Program-made: the position numbers and the translations under genes | Assembly: GCA_030699455.1 (NCBI GenBank) | Contig: JAUYMN010000005.1 | Location: 1 to 32,396 of the forward strand | Source of the DNA: Nanobdellota archaeon | GTDB lineage: Archaea > Nanobdellota > Nanobdellia > SCGC-AAA011-G17 > UBA489 | Direction: 5' to 3' | Length of the DNA stretch: 32,396 bases | The notes under the pieces: generated by a model | What the model was told of the DNA's origin: nothing | Database searches by the model: none | What the model saw: only the letters and a program-made list of their open reading frames with translations | Shown here: positions 18,086-28,927 of the stretch, piece after piece | How the letters are laid out: every line of letters begins with the position of its first letter | Numbering within the stretch: position 1 is the stretch's first letter

Positions 18086-20386
18086 TTAAATATTTTTGCG
18101 TTCCTGAATAGTCCTAAGCCACACATCCATTATAAAAATAATCATGGCAAGGGCAATAAACGGCCATATAAACAATTCCTCATCCACGCTTAAAACATTG
18201 GCCTTTTCTTTAAGATAATTTGAAATATCTCCAAGCTCTTCAGCCCCGCTGAATATTTTCCCGCCACTTATATGAACAATATTCTCCAGTTCTTCATTAA
18301 TTCCCAAGAATTCAAATTCATCATTATAATTTACATCATATTTATCATCTCCAAAATCATAAAATCCAGGACTTTCAGCACGAGTCAAAGCCATATACGC
18401 CCCATCAGCCCTCTTTTCAAACTTTAGATTGCTTCCAGAAGGTTTCTCTCCTTTTATTATGAGCCTGATATCCTCACCAACCCTTGCATTTTCAACAGAG
18501 AAAAAATATGGTTTTTTTCTTTCGGCATCTCCAGCACCCCAACTTATAATTCTGCTAACTAATTTTGAGTCCTGTCCTTTATACATATCTCCTGCCCAAA
18601 AATCTCCATTGTCTGTTGAAAGAACGGCAATTCTCCCAAGCCCCTGTCTCCATACACTTAGAACAGGATCACCCTTGCCAGAGGTAACTAAAAGCTGAGC
18701 AGAATTTTTTGGCAAAACTTGGTTAGTTCCATAAACATCCCCAGTAATCACCATTTTCTCAGTTATGAAATGTTTTGCATCTTCAATCTTTAACCCAGAA
18801 GAATCAGCCTTCGTTTCCTCAGGATCACCAAATTCAAATGCCAGCTGATGTGCCTGACTTGCCAGATAATATTGCCCTCCGGTGAAATCACTGATTCTTT
18901 CTAAAACTGAGTTTGGATTGTTTCCCACACCAACAGAATAGATTTTAACACCATTATCAAACGCGTTATTAATAATAGGCATCCAATCTCCCTGGCTTGC
19001 ACCGTCACTAATTAATATTATATTTTTTCCACCACCCTTCCCATTTAGCATCTCAAGGGCAGTGTTTATCCCAGCACCAATATTGGTGTATCCCTCGGCT
19101 TTAAGTGATGCAATTTTGCTTTTTATTTCAGTCTTATCTTTGTCTTCAAGAAGTCCAAGTTCTTCAATAACAACACCATCTGAGCTGAATGCAACAGCAC
19201 CAAGGTTATGCTGATCCGCAATATTATCCACAACACTCATCGCAAGAGCCTTCGCAACTTCTGCTCCTGTACTCACACCATAATCCGTACCAGTACTGCT
19301 TGATATATCAATAACAATTACTACATTTACATTACCTGATTTTTTCCCGACACCTTCAACTTTCACAGGAAGCAAATCTTCAAAATCACTTCCAGAATAT
19401 CCGCCATATTCAAAAGAATTCTTTCCACCAACAACAACAAGACCATTTCCATTTTCCACATAAGACTTTAACAGTTTTACATTATTTTCAATCTCAGAGA
19501 TACCCCTGTTGTCAATGACGACTGCATGATATCTATCAAGATTGTATAATCCACCAATACTAACATCATATAACTTAAGCAGTGTCTGATGTAGTGGACT
19601 CCCTTCTCCCCCAACCAGCAATATTTTTGGCTTCTCAACAACCTTCAGGCTGTGGTAATAAACATTGTTTTCTTCAAAGAAGTCCTTATCTAAAATTCTT
19701 GCAGTAATCTCATGGTACCCTTCACTGAATTTAGTAGTATATTCAAGATTTGTAGAGCTTCCACCCATAACCTCTTTCCCATCAACAAGCAGTTCCAAAA
19801 TTCTTTCAGAATCATCTGTGCCATCCACAAAAACATTGAATGTAGCTTCGCTGTTAGAGCCAACCTTTGATGGGCCAACAATAGAAACAGAGTAATCATC
19901 TTCTTCAGGCTCTTTTTTCAGAAGGCTTATGCTGAGATTTTCTATGACTGCAATTTCTTTTGCTTTCTCCAACAGCTCTCCATCATTAACATTCCCATCA
20001 CTTAGCAGCACAATATTCTTTCCATCTTTCATAGATGAAATTAAAGCATCCCCTACATTGGAAACCAAACCTTCTCCAAAAACATCAAAATTAACTCTTC
20101 CATTTCCCTTTAGCTTGTCATAAACAGTTTGTCCAAGATTTTCACCAAACACATCATAGGATGAACTGTTATCTTCTAGAACTGCCAGTTTTGATACCCC
20201 TCCACCAAACATATTAAATGGAGAGTATAATCCTGCAAGTGCAAGCACCAACATTAGTAAGATAATACTTCTTGTAAAAAACAACCTTTTATTTGTATGC
20301 ATCAATACAAGCATGACCAGTAGTACCACTAATATCAAAGTAAGATATCCAGGTGATACAAAATAATTGTTCAGGAAATCAAACAT
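18086..20386 (-). CDS. large membrane vWA protein with GATase1-like/BatB-like architecture
   Basis: N-terminal TMs, MIDAS DISSS in VVIVIDISSSTGTDYG, C-terminal TM near FIWPFIALAMIIFIMDVWLR. Confidence 0.85.
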   Translation of the reverse strand: MFDFLNNYFVSPGYLTLILVVLLVMLVLMHTNKRLFFTRSIILLMLVLALAGLYSPFNMFGGGVSKLAVLEDNSSSYDVFGENLGQTVYDKLKGNGRVNFDVFGEGLVSNVGDALISSMKDGKNIVLLSDGNVNDGELLEKAKEIAVIENLSISLLKKEPEEDDYSVSIVGPSKVGSNSEATFNVFVDGTDDSERILELLVDGKEVMGGSSTNLEYTTKFSEGYHEITARILDKDFFEENNVYYHSLKVVEKPKILLVGGEGSPLHQTLLKLYDVSIGGLYNLDRYHAVVIDNRGISEIENNVKLLKSYVENGNGLVVVGGKNSFEYGGYSGSDFEDLLPVKVEGVGKKSGNVNVVIVIDISSSTGTDYGVSTGAEVAKALAMSVVDNIADQHNLGAVAFSSDGVVIEELGLLEDKDKTEIKSKIASLKAEGYTNIGAGINTALEMLNGKGGGKNIILISDGASQGDWMPIINNAFDNGVKIYSVGVGNNPNSVLERISDFTGGQYYLASQAHQLAFEFGDPEETKADSSGLKIEDAKHFITEKMVITGDVYGTNQVLPKNSAQLLVTSGKGDPVLSVWRQGLGRIAVLSTDNGDFWAGDMYKGQDSKLVSRIISWGAGDAERKKPYFFSVENARVGEDIRLIIKGEKPSGSNLKFEKRADGAYMALTRAESPGFYDFGDDKYDVNYNDEFEFLGINEELENIVHISGGKIFSGAEELGDISNYLKEKANVLSVDEELFIWPFIALAMIIFIMDVWLRTIQERKNI

Positions 20387-22178
20387 GGTAGGTCTCGCTC
20401 CTTAATTTTTTATTTCCGACAATCCACTCTATTATAACAAGAATCATTGCAGTAATAATAAGCCATTCCCATATACTTTTTTTTACTAATTCATCTTTAT
20501 TGATAACAGATATATTTTCACCTTCACCACTAGTAGCACTTTCTTCAAGACTAGACTCTCTTTCATTCAGAAGATTTGCAGAATATATCCTGCCTTCAAT
20601 TTTATAAAAGCCCGCCTCATCAAATAATATAATATTACTTTTCATGTTTCTTCCTGATGGTTTTTCAAATGAAACCTCATCTCCGAAGGATATTGTGCTT
20701 CCAGTAAGGAGATTCATGGTGCCAATACTCCTCACACCACCAAGATGTTTTACAAACCTTGTCCAAAATAGCGGATAATCTGGCCTGTTTTGGAATCCCT
20801 CATTCTCATTAGGAATCCCATAGTAACCTATCAATCCACTGCCAGATGGTTGCACCATAATCAAAGGCTGATCTCCAGAAGTAACATAAACTCCGTCGCA
20901 TTTTCCTTGACATTTTATCTGTCGGACAGTATCCTGCCTTCCAAAATCAAGCCCCTGCGTAAATGATGCATCAGTGGTTATTGAAGAATCCCCTCCTCTT
21001 ACTTCGCTTCCGATATCAAAATTCAGCAGTCCTGCATAATTGCCAGATATGCCATCTTCAGCAAAGACAATTATGCTTTTCCCGGAGTTCAATTCTTCAC
21101 TTAGCATTTCTGAGAGCTTGCTGTTTATGCTCTTGATTTCACTTAAAATATAAACATCGTAATTACCTTTTTTTGCACTGCTTGGATTCTTCACGGAAAG
21201 GTCTATCTCACTTGATGCCTCAAGTGCAGCTTGAAGGTATTTGTTTTCTCCGCCAGTTATCAAAAGAACTTTTGCATTTTCATCCTGCTGGTTTGAAATG
21301 TGAACATTGTTATCCCCTCTAATTTCATCATCCAAAAGAAGCTTAATAGTGCTACTTCCAAAGACAGTATCAAACTTATAGCTATAGGTCTCACCTTCAT
21401 TAAGAGTAATAACTTCATTTTTTCCATCATAGTTAATAGATACCTCTTTATTGCCACAGCAAAAATTCTTTACTACTGCAACACCATTTGTCTTTCCAAG
21501 AATTAATGAGATAAATCCAGCATTATCTTTGTTTTTTGTATTGATATTTATAAGATTAACAGGAATGCCCATGTCTTTTATGGTCTTTATTTCCCCATCA
21601 ATGTTTTCACCTTCAGTTTCTAAAAAGTCACTTATAACTACTATTGCTTTATCGCCAGAAACATCTTCTGCAATTTCCCTTGCAGCTTTCAGGCTTTCCG
21701 TTATAGCAGATCCAGTATCCTTTTCCGTCAGGCCTTTTATCTCCTTTCTTGCTTGATTTTCATCACCCTCTTCAAGAAGGATATTTGGCTTGCTTCCAAC
21801 GAGGATTATTGTGTTTTTATCGCCTATGTTGTTAAGTGCAGACTCTTTTAGATTATCAAATTTATTTCCACTAATGCTTGCACTTGTATCAAGAACCAAA
21901 ACAACAGTGCCACTGCTAACATTGCTCACAGTTATATATGGCGCGGCAAAAAATAATGCTATCAATCCAAGGATTAATATTTGCAACAACAACAACCAGT
22001 CCTTTATCATTCTCCTGAAAAATCCAGATTTGCTTTTGAATTCCCTTGACTTGTTTAGAAAAATGAGGGAAGGAATAACAACCTCTTTTGGTTTTGGTCT
22101 TATGAAATAAAGAATAATAAATGGCAGTAATGCCAATAGCCCAAATAATCCTACCAAGTTGCCAATGCCAATATTCAT
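20379..22178 (-). CDS. BatA N-terminal domain / vWA membrane protein
   Basis: N-terminal GLFGLLALLPFIILYFIRPKPKEVVIPSLIFL (BatA-like), MIDAS VLVLDTSASISG, C-terminal TM. Confidence 0.87.
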   Translation of the reverse strand: MNIGIGNLVGLFGLLALLPFIILYFIRPKPKEVVIPSLIFLNKSREFKSKSGFFRRMIKDWLLLLQILILGLIALFFAAPYITVSNVSSGTVVLVLDTSASISGNKFDNLKESALNNIGDKNTIILVGSKPNILLEEGDENQARKEIKGLTEKDTGSAITESLKAAREIAEDVSGDKAIVVISDFLETEGENIDGEIKTIKDMGIPVNLININTKNKDNAGFISLILGKTNGVAVVKNFCCGNKEVSINYDGKNEVITLNEGETYSYKFDTVFGSSTIKLLLDDEIRGDNNVHISNQQDENAKVLLITGGENKYLQAALEASSEIDLSVKNPSSAKKGNYDVYILSEIKSINSKLSEMLSEELNSGKSIIVFAEDGISGNYAGLLNFDIGSEVRGGDSSITTDASFTQGLDFGRQDTVRQIKCQGKCDGVYVTSGDQPLIMVQPSGSGLIGYYGIPNENEGFQNRPDYPLFWTRFVKHLGGVRSIGTMNLLTGSTISFGDEVSFEKPSGRNMKSNIILFDEAGFYKIEGRIYSANLLNERESSLEESATSGEGENISVINKDELVKKSIWEWLIITAMILVIIEWIVGNKKLRSETYHV

Positions 22179-22250
22179 GAGTAAATAAAATTTTTACAAC
22201 TTAAATAAATATAGAAACAACAGTAAATATTAATATAGTAAATAAAAAAA

Positions 22251-22526
22251 TTAGAGTATATCTCTAATCTTTTCTATGTGCTCAGCCACCCTATGACCCG
22301 TATCAGTAAGCTTGATTGTTTTTATTCTGCCATTCTTTGCAAACTCTACTAACTTAGCAGTTTCCATTTCCTGGAGAATCTTTACCGCATGGCTGTAAGT
22401 ACAGTCTACTTCCTTTGCCAGCACTGAGCCATATCTGCTCTTGTTGCTATTCCGTAAAGCTACCAACATCATTGCTGGTTTTGATCTAAAGAAAACTTCA
22501 AAAATTTCCTTTTCAGTCTTTTTCAT
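22251..22526 (-). CDS. winged-helix transcriptional regulator
   Basis: 91 aa, SKPAMMLVALRNSNKSRYGSVLAKEVDCTYSHAVKILQEMETAKLVEFAKNGRIKTIKLTDTGHRVAEHI. Confidence 0.85.
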   Translation of the reverse strand: MKKTEKEIFEVFFRSKPAMMLVALRNSNKSRYGSVLAKEVDCTYSHAVKILQEMETAKLVEFAKNGRIKTIKLTDTGHRVAEHIEKIRDIL

Positions 22527-22707
22527 TAATTGCTCCCCCCGTTAAAATTTTGAAAATGTGAATTTTATTCTCAATTTTCCTTATGTCAACTTTATTTTTT
22601 TCAGTCCTATTTAAACCTTTGCTTCCAATAGTATACATTTGAGACTATATTTAAATAGTAATGGAGAAAACCAAAAAGGCTTTATATATTCTCCTCAAAA
22701 TTTATGT

Positions 22708-23979
22708 ATGCTAGACATTAAATTTATCGTTGAAAATTCAAATTTAGTAAAGGACAATTTAAAAAAGAGATTTAAAAAAGACAGGATATGGATGATTGAT
22801 GAGCTTGTGAAAGATTATGAGCATCAAAAAATATTGCAGAAGAAGGTAGAAGACATCCGCGCAAGAAGAAATTATATTTCTAAGGAAATAAATCAGCTGA
22901 AAAAGAAAAAGCAGGATGTTTCAAAACAGCTTAAAGAAGCATCATCTATCCCACAGAAACTGGCTGAATTCGAAGAGGATTTGGAATTGCTCAGGGAAAA
23001 GATAAATGAGAAGATGCTGCAGATTCCAAACATGCTTCACGAAAAAGTTCCAATTGGGGAAGATGCTTCAAAAAATCAGGAAGTAAAAAAAATAGGCACT
23101 CCCAAAAAGTTTTCTTATGAGCTTGTTAATCATGAAGACCTTGCAGAAAAACTTAACATTGCAGATTTTGATGCAGGAAGAACAGTTTCCGGACAGGGAT
23201 TTAATTATATATTTGGAGAACTTGCACAGTTAGATAATGCACTTCAAAGATATGGAATAGACTTTCTCATAAAAAAAGGTTTTACGCTGGTAGTTCCCCC
23301 GCTTATGTTAAATAAAAAATATTTGTCAGGAACAGTTAACCTTGCAGACTTCGAAGAAGTAATATACAAAATAGAAAATGAGGATTTATTTTTAATTGGC
23401 ACAGCAGAAAATCCATTGGTCGCAATGCTCCATAACAAAACACTAAACACAAAAGATCTGCCAATAAAATTATGTGCAGTTACGCCATGCTTCAGGAAGG
23501 AAATAGGTGGTCATGGCGTGGATTCAAAAGGATTATTTAGGATGCATCAGTTCAACAAGGTTGAGCAGGTAATGCTGACCGCCCCAAAAGATTCATTCAA
23601 GGAGCTGGAAAACCTGCAGAAAATCTCAGAGGATTTTTTTAAGAGTCTTGAAATACCCATAAGGGTTATTGAAATATGCTCAGGAGATCTAGGAGACAAA
23701 CAAGCAAGGCAGTATGATATTGAGGCATGGTTCCCAAGACAAAAAGCTTACAAGGAAGTTACCTCTGCAAGCAGTTGCACAGATTACCAGTCAAGAAAAT
23801 TAAATATAAAACTTGCAGATGAAAATGATTATGTCCATATTTTGAATAACACAATGGTTGCAACTTCAAGAGCAATGGTTGCGATTCTTGAAAACTTTCA
23901 ACAAAAAGATGGCTCAGTAAAAGTACCAAAGGTATTGCATAAATACTTAAATTTCACAGAAATCAAGTCAAAAAATTAA
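22708..23979 (+). CDS. serS: seryl-tRNA synthetase
   Basis: MLDIKFIVENSNLVKDNLKKRF start; class II motifs TVVPPLMLN-like, CFRKEIGGHGVDSKGLFRMHQFNKVEQ, TSASSCTDYQSRKLNIK; TATA TTTATATATT about 23 nt upstream; ORF track start 22639 is over-extended. Confidence 0.95.
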   Translation: MLDIKFIVENSNLVKDNLKKRFKKDRIWMIDELVKDYEHQKILQKKVEDIRARRNYISKEINQLKKKKQDVSKQLKEASSIPQKLAEFEEDLELLREKINEKMLQIPNMLHEKVPIGEDASKNQEVKKIGTPKKFSYELVNHEDLAEKLNIADFDAGRTVSGQGFNYIFGELAQLDNALQRYGIDFLIKKGFTLVVPPLMLNKKYLSGTVNLADFEEVIYKIENEDLFLIGTAENPLVAMLHNKTLNTKDLPIKLCAVTPCFRKEIGGHGVDSKGLFRMHQFNKVEQVMLTAPKDSFKELENLQKISEDFFKSLEIPIRVIEICSGDLGDKQARQYDIEAWFPRQKAYKEVTSASSCTDYQSRKLNIKLADENDYVHILNNTMVATSRAMVAILENFQQKDGSVKVPKVLHKYLNFTEIKSKN

Positions 23980-24209
23980 GCAGTACGAACAAATCTATTT
24001 TCACTTACACGATACTTTGCATTACATTCTTCAGAGCATTTGATAACAAAATTTAACAAGGTTTTACTATCAACTTCTATTACAAAAGGAGATAATTTTC
24101 TAAAGCTACCTATGTCTTTTACCCTCCCACTGTTTCCAAGAACGCTTTTTATTCTTTTATTCATCCATTTAACAATGGCCTTGTCTTTGAATTCAATAAT
24201 GTAACTCAT
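23976..24209 (-). CDS. hypothetical small protein
   Basis: 77 aa, 4-nt overlap with serS stop, ATG with TATA-like sequence upstream. Confidence 0.6.
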   Translation of the reverse strand: MSYIIEFKDKAIVKWMNKRIKSVLGNSGRVKDIGSFRKLSPFVIEVDSKTLLNFVIKCSEECNAKYRVSENRFVRTA

Positions 24210-24288
24210 AAAATTAAGAATAAACCATAATATATAAGTTTTATTAATCCAAAATTTTTATAAACTCTATCCAAATTATCCAAAATAT

Positions 24289-26406
24289 ATGACTGAACTG
24301 ATATTTACAGAGAAGCCAGCCCAGGCTGAAAAGATAGCATTTGCCCTAGCAGATACAACTCCAACAAAAAAGACCATCGGAAAAGCACCTTATTATGAAT
24401 TAACCCATAATGGAAAAGAGATTATTGTTGGTTGTGCAGTTGGTCATTTATACGGATTAAAAGAAGAAAAGAAAAAAAAAGCAGGCTGGACATATCCGGT
24501 GTTTGATGTGTCATGGATAGAGGCGCACACAATAAGAAAATCACAGGCATTTTCAAAAGATTATTTATTAGCACTAAAGCAGTTGGTAAAGAAAGCAGAT
24601 AGTTTTGTAGTTGCTTGTGACTTTGATTCAGAAGGTTCAGTCATTGGATATAACTGCGTTAGGTTCATAGCAAAGAAGAAAGATGCAAAGAGAATGAAAT
24701 TCTCAACACTAACAAAAGATGAATTGATAGAATCATACAAAAATGCTTCAAAACACCTCGATTTTGAAATCATAGAGGCAGGTGAAACAAGGCATTACCT
24801 CGATTATTTCTGGGGCATATCCCTTTCAAGGGCATTAACATTGGCAATCAAATCAACAGGAGCCTTTAAGCTTATGACTTCAGGTCGTGTTCAAGGCCCG
24901 ACATTAAAGGTAATTGTAGATAAAGAAAAAGAAATTGCAAAATTCAAGCCAGAACCTTATTGGGAAATACTTCTTGAAGGAACTGCAAATGGCTCCCAAA
25001 TAAACGCAAACCACAAAGAAGGAAAAATATTTGATAAAAAACGTGCAGAAGAAATAATAAAGAAAACAAAGGATAAAAAAGCAACAATCACAAGTGTTAC
25101 AGCAAAAGAAGTAAATAAAGCAGCACCAAACCCATTTAATTTAACAAATTTACAAACAGAAGCATATTCATTATTTGGCATAACTCCCAAGGATACATTG
25201 TCAATTGCACAAGATCTTTACTCTTCAGGTTATATCTCATATCCAAGAACATCCTCACAAAAATTGCCTCCAGCCTTAGGTTACAAAAAGATAATTGAAA
25301 AATTAAGCAAGCAAAAAGAATATTCTGAATTATGTAAAAAACTATTATCCAAAAAATCTTTAAAACCAAATGAAGGAAAGAAAACAGATTCAGCACACCC
25401 TGCAATTTTTGCAACAGGTGAAAAAGGGAGAATGACAGATAAGCAAAAGAGAATTTATGATTTGATTGTAAGGCGATTTTTGGCAACATTTGGGGAAGAT
25501 GCAGTAAGAAAGACAGTTACAGCAGAGATAGATGTTAATTCTGAAATATTCTTTGCAAAAGGAACAACAACAATAAAGAAGGGGTGGCATGAGTATTATG
25601 GTCCGCACGTAAGATTAAAAGAAGAAGAGCTCCCGCCATTAAAGGAATCACAGGAAATAAAAAATCCAAAAATAAAAAGAGAAGACAAGCAAACAACACC
25701 ACCAAACAGGTATTCTCAGGCATCAATTATAAAGCAGATGGAAAACCTCAACATAGGAACAAAAGCAACAAGATCGGCGATTTTGGATGCATTATACCAG
25801 AGGAGCTATATAACAGACAATTCAATAACTGCAACATTGCTGGGCATGGAGACAGTAAACTCTCTTGAAAAATATTGCCCTGAGATTCTTGACACAGATT
25901 TGACAAGACATTTTGAGGAAGAAATGGATCAGATTCAGGAAGGGAAAAAAAAGCAGGGCGAAGTTCTCGAAGAAGCAAAGGAGACATTGATCAAAATATC
26001 AAATCATTTTAGAAAACATGAAAAAGAGATTGGTGAAGTATTAATAAAAGCCTCAAGAGAAACAGAATACAAGCTGAACACTATTGCAGAATGTCCAAAA
26101 TGCAAAAAAGGAGTTATACAAATACGTAACGGAAGATTTGGAAAATTTGTTGCATGCAACCAATATCCTGAATGCAAGACCACGTTTTCATTGCCAAGCA
26201 ATTCATTAATAAAAACATCAGATGTTAAATGCAAGGAATGTGGATTTTATACGGTGCTGGCAATTCGTGCGGCAAAAAGGCCATTCAACTATTGCTTAAA
26301 TCCTGAATGCCCTCCAAAGGTTGAGTGGAAAAAGCAACAGGAAGCAAAAAAATTAGAAGCAGGAATTCTTCCAAAGAAAACAGCTAAAAAAAGAATTAAA
26401 AAATGA
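24289..26406 (+). CDS. topA: DNA topoisomerase I (type IA, archaeal)
   Basis: TOPRIM LIFTEKPAQAEKIA...VACDFDSEGSVIG, SSGYISYPRTSSQKLP active Tyr region, C-terminal zinc fingers CPKCKKGVIQIRNGRFGKFVACNQYPECKTTF. Confidence 0.96.
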   Translation: MTELIFTEKPAQAEKIAFALADTTPTKKTIGKAPYYELTHNGKEIIVGCAVGHLYGLKEEKKKKAGWTYPVFDVSWIEAHTIRKSQAFSKDYLLALKQLVKKADSFVVACDFDSEGSVIGYNCVRFIAKKKDAKRMKFSTLTKDELIESYKNASKHLDFEIIEAGETRHYLDYFWGISLSRALTLAIKSTGAFKLMTSGRVQGPTLKVIVDKEKEIAKFKPEPYWEILLEGTANGSQINANHKEGKIFDKKRAEEIIKKTKDKKATITSVTAKEVNKAAPNPFNLTNLQTEAYSLFGITPKDTLSIAQDLYSSGYISYPRTSSQKLPPALGYKKIIEKLSKQKEYSELCKKLLSKKSLKPNEGKKTDSAHPAIFATGEKGRMTDKQKRIYDLIVRRFLATFGEDAVRKTVTAEIDVNSEIFFAKGTTTIKKGWHEYYGPHVRLKEEELPPLKESQEIKNPKIKREDKQTTPPNRYSQASIIKQMENLNIGTKATRSAILDALYQRSYITDNSITATLLGMETVNSLEKYCPEILDTDLTRHFEEEMDQIQEGKKKQGEVLEEAKETLIKISNHFRKHEKEIGEVLIKASRETEYKLNTIAECPKCKKGVIQIRNGRFGKFVACNQYPECKTTFSLPSNSLIKTSDVKCKECGFYTVLAIRAAKRPFNYCLNPECPPKVEWKKQQEAKKLEAGILPKKTAKKRIKK

Positions 26407-27104
26407 AAGCATCAGTACTCATTGGGACACCAACACATGAAGAAGATAAAATTTTCTTTGAAAGTTATTTTAACTCCATAAAAAACCAGGATTACCCATG
26501 CAAATTAATAGTAGCAGACAATTCAAAATCAGATGATTACTCAAATGAGCTAAAGAAAAAAAATATAGATGTAATAAAGGTTAGTTGGATTGATTCAAAA
26601 TATGATAGGGTTTTAGAATCAAGAAAGGAGATTACAAAAAAATTCCTTGAGGGAGATTATACACATTTATTTTGGGTTGATTCAGACATAATTCTGCCAA
26701 AAAAGGCCATCTCAGTGCTTTTGGAAGCGAATAAAGACATAATCTCGGGAGTATATCTAAGTTCTTTCACATATCCACAGTTCAAATTGATACATCCTGT
26801 CGCATATAAGCTCACACATGATGAAAATCTAAGGCTACCATTGCAGGCCGGAGAAATAAGAATAAACCATGTAAAAGAAATGCATTCTGTCGGATTTGGA
26901 TGCTGTCTGATAAAAAAAGAGGTTGCAGAAAAAATAAGATTAAGAAGAATCCCAAATACATCTTCAACAGAGGACATTTTATTTTGTTCAGATGCAAGAA
27001 AAAATAATTATAAGACATTCATACATGCAGGCGTATTATGCAAACACGGGCATAAGATGGATGATGGAATACACTACCTCGATGCAAACAACTACATAAA
27101 ATAA
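26403..27104 (+). CDS. glycosyltransferase, family-2-like
   Basis: SVLIGTPTHEEDKIFFESYFNSIKNQDYPCKLIVADNSKSDD, HLFWVDSDIILP (DxD); ATGA overlap with topA. Confidence 0.82.
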   Translation: MKASVLIGTPTHEEDKIFFESYFNSIKNQDYPCKLIVADNSKSDDYSNELKKKNIDVIKVSWIDSKYDRVLESRKEITKKFLEGDYTHLFWVDSDIILPKKAISVLLEANKDIISGVYLSSFTYPQFKLIHPVAYKLTHDENLRLPLQAGEIRINHVKEMHSVGFGCCLIKKEVAEKIRLRRIPNTSSTEDILFCSDARKNNYKTFIHAGVLCKHGHKMDDGIHYLDANNYIK

Positions 27105-27700
27105 AAACCATCATCAGAAAGACTGAATTCTTTTGAAATTTCTTTTGGTTTTAATATTTTTATTATTCTTTTTCCATTAGATTCATCCAGAAATATAATA
27201 TTATCACACCATTTTTTAACATAATTTTTTCCAACTGGTTCTGCTTTGTTTTCTTTAATGTCTTGGTAAACTTGATTGCAGACAATTATTGGTTTATTCC
27301 TGCTTATTTCCTTTAATATTCTCATCTGCCTTGCCAGTTCATTATTGCTTTTGTTATAATCTACTTTGCTAACTTCTCTGTAATGTTTTCCAACAGTATC
27401 AAGACCAATCACATCAAACAATTTTTCATTGTCTAATATCTTTCCTATCATTTCAGCCTGTTCACTAAAATTTTTTGGTTTTATAACAATCAGACTGCTC
27501 AATTCTGTTTCTTCTGATATTTGTTTGAACCTCTCAATGCTGAACCCATTTTCGGAATCTATGATAAATACCTTTCCTTGTGATAGCTTAGCAATCTCCA
27601 TCAAGAACGTTGTTTTTCCAACTCCTGCTTTTCCATAGACTAAAAACAGCCCCCTTTCCAGCTTAATGCCACTATTTTCCAGAAATTCTTTGAGATTCAT
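27092..27700 (-). CDS. radB: RadB-like RecA-superfamily ATPase
   Basis: Walker A LVYGKAGVGKTTF; VFIIDSENGFSIERFKQI; FDVIGLDTVGKHYREV; convergent 13-nt overlap with the glycosyltransferase gene. Confidence 0.8.
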   Translation of the reverse strand: MNLKEFLENSGIKLERGLFLVYGKAGVGKTTFLMEIAKLSQGKVFIIDSENGFSIERFKQISEETELSSLIVIKPKNFSEQAEMIGKILDNEKLFDVIGLDTVGKHYREVSKVDYNKSNNELARQMRILKEISRNKPIIVCNQVYQDIKENKAEPVGKNYVKKWCDNIIFLDESNGKRIIKILKPKEISKEFSLSDDGFYFM

Positions 27701-28203
27701 GTGAATTATAATTTGATGCCGTTTATTAAATTAAGCATATTATTTCATAGAAATATTATCAAATAAATCTTAAACTTCAGAATACTTTCGGAAATAATTG
27801 GGAACAGCATTTAAACCGAAAATTCTGGAAGATTTTTATGAAAATTCCACTAAAACTGGTAAGAAGGATACTGTATATCACTCTGATTTTTATAAGATAT
27901 TTGCAGATAAGAAAGAAAAGGATAGATACTGAGTGTAGTTGTGATAATCTGGTAAGAGATAGATAGGTTGTTTAAAGAAGAGCTGAACTTCGTTGGGTTT
28001 GTAAATAAATGGTTGATATTATTCTAAGATATTTATATAGATATTACATGGGTATTACAAAAGACATAAAATGAAACACAAGATTTAATTCTACAATTTA
28101 CACAGATATGATTTTCACATTAAATGAACGTTTTATTGTTAAAAAAATAAAAGCATCATTTGTAATTTAACTACCATTACAAAATAGCAAAGCTCAAAAA
28201 AAC

Positions 28204-28219
28204 GGCTTTGCACAAAAAC
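28204..28219 (+). repeat. left copy of 16-bp inverted repeat GGCTTTGCACAAAAAC
   Basis: exact reverse complement of 32247-32262. Confidence 0.85.
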
Positions 28220-28920
28220 TAGCTGTCTTTTTGTGCAAAATCAAAAGTTTTATACTTTTCAAGAGTATACTTTTCAAAATTAGAAATACTTTCTTTATTT
28301 CCAGATTTCAACTCTTTTATGTACTTGTAAAAATCCTGAGAGATTATACCCAAGAATTTGCAAGGGTTTATCAAGATAGTTCTTTCTTTCGTACCAGTCT
28401 CTCTTAAATAAAGAGCAGCATCAAAATCCCTAGACACAACCACATCTTTTTTTATCATACCATCATGAAACAAGCCGCATCTAACTTGATCATAAAAATG
28501 TTCGAGTCTTTTTTCTGAGATTATGTTATTGGAAATTTTAAAGATTCTTCTAAATCCGCGAATAAAACATTTTTTAGAACTATTTCGACTTGGTTTTCCT
28601 TCCCTATACTGCTGATTTCCTTCTATATAGCTAATTGCAATTTGAAGTACAACCAAATCATTATTTTTATCCTTCATTAACTTTTTTGCAACATCTAAAA
28701 ACCAACCATTTACTTGGTCTTCATAAATTAGTATTCGTGTTTCTATTTTATTAATATCATATTCATTAAACCAATCAGGTTTATTTAGGTCTAGCCATTT
28801 TCTTTTATTTATTGTAACTTCTTTTCCTTTTATCAATAGCTGGTAAAAATTTTTACTTACTGCCTTTTTTTGATATTTCCATTTTAATTGATTCCTAAAT
28901 ATTTTGTAGTAGTTTTTCAT
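28219..28920 (-). CDS. hypothetical protein with HEPN-like RCGLFH (Rx4H) motif
   Basis: ...KRLEHFYDQVRCGLFHDGMIKKDVVV...; ATG 28920 chosen over TTG 28935; TAG stop. Confidence 0.6.
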   Translation of the reverse strand: MKNYYKIFRNQLKWKYQKKAVSKNFYQLLIKGKEVTINKRKWLDLNKPDWFNEYDINKIETRILIYEDQVNGWFLDVAKKLMKDKNNDLVVLQIAISYIEGNQQYREGKPSRNSSKKCFIRGFRRIFKISNNIISEKRLEHFYDQVRCGLFHDGMIKKDVVVSRDFDAALYLRETGTKERTILINPCKFLGIISQDFYKYIKELKSGNKESISNFEKYTLEKYKTFDFAQKDS

Positions 28921-28927
28921 TTTATTT

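Noticed and set aside
18429-22110. Plus-strand ORFs opposite the vWA genes
   Set aside because: Shadow ORFs rich in Ser/Leu/Phe; sense strand carries vWA and BatA features
24561-26234. Multiple antisense ORFs within topA
   Set aside because: Shadow ORFs of a clear topoisomerase gene
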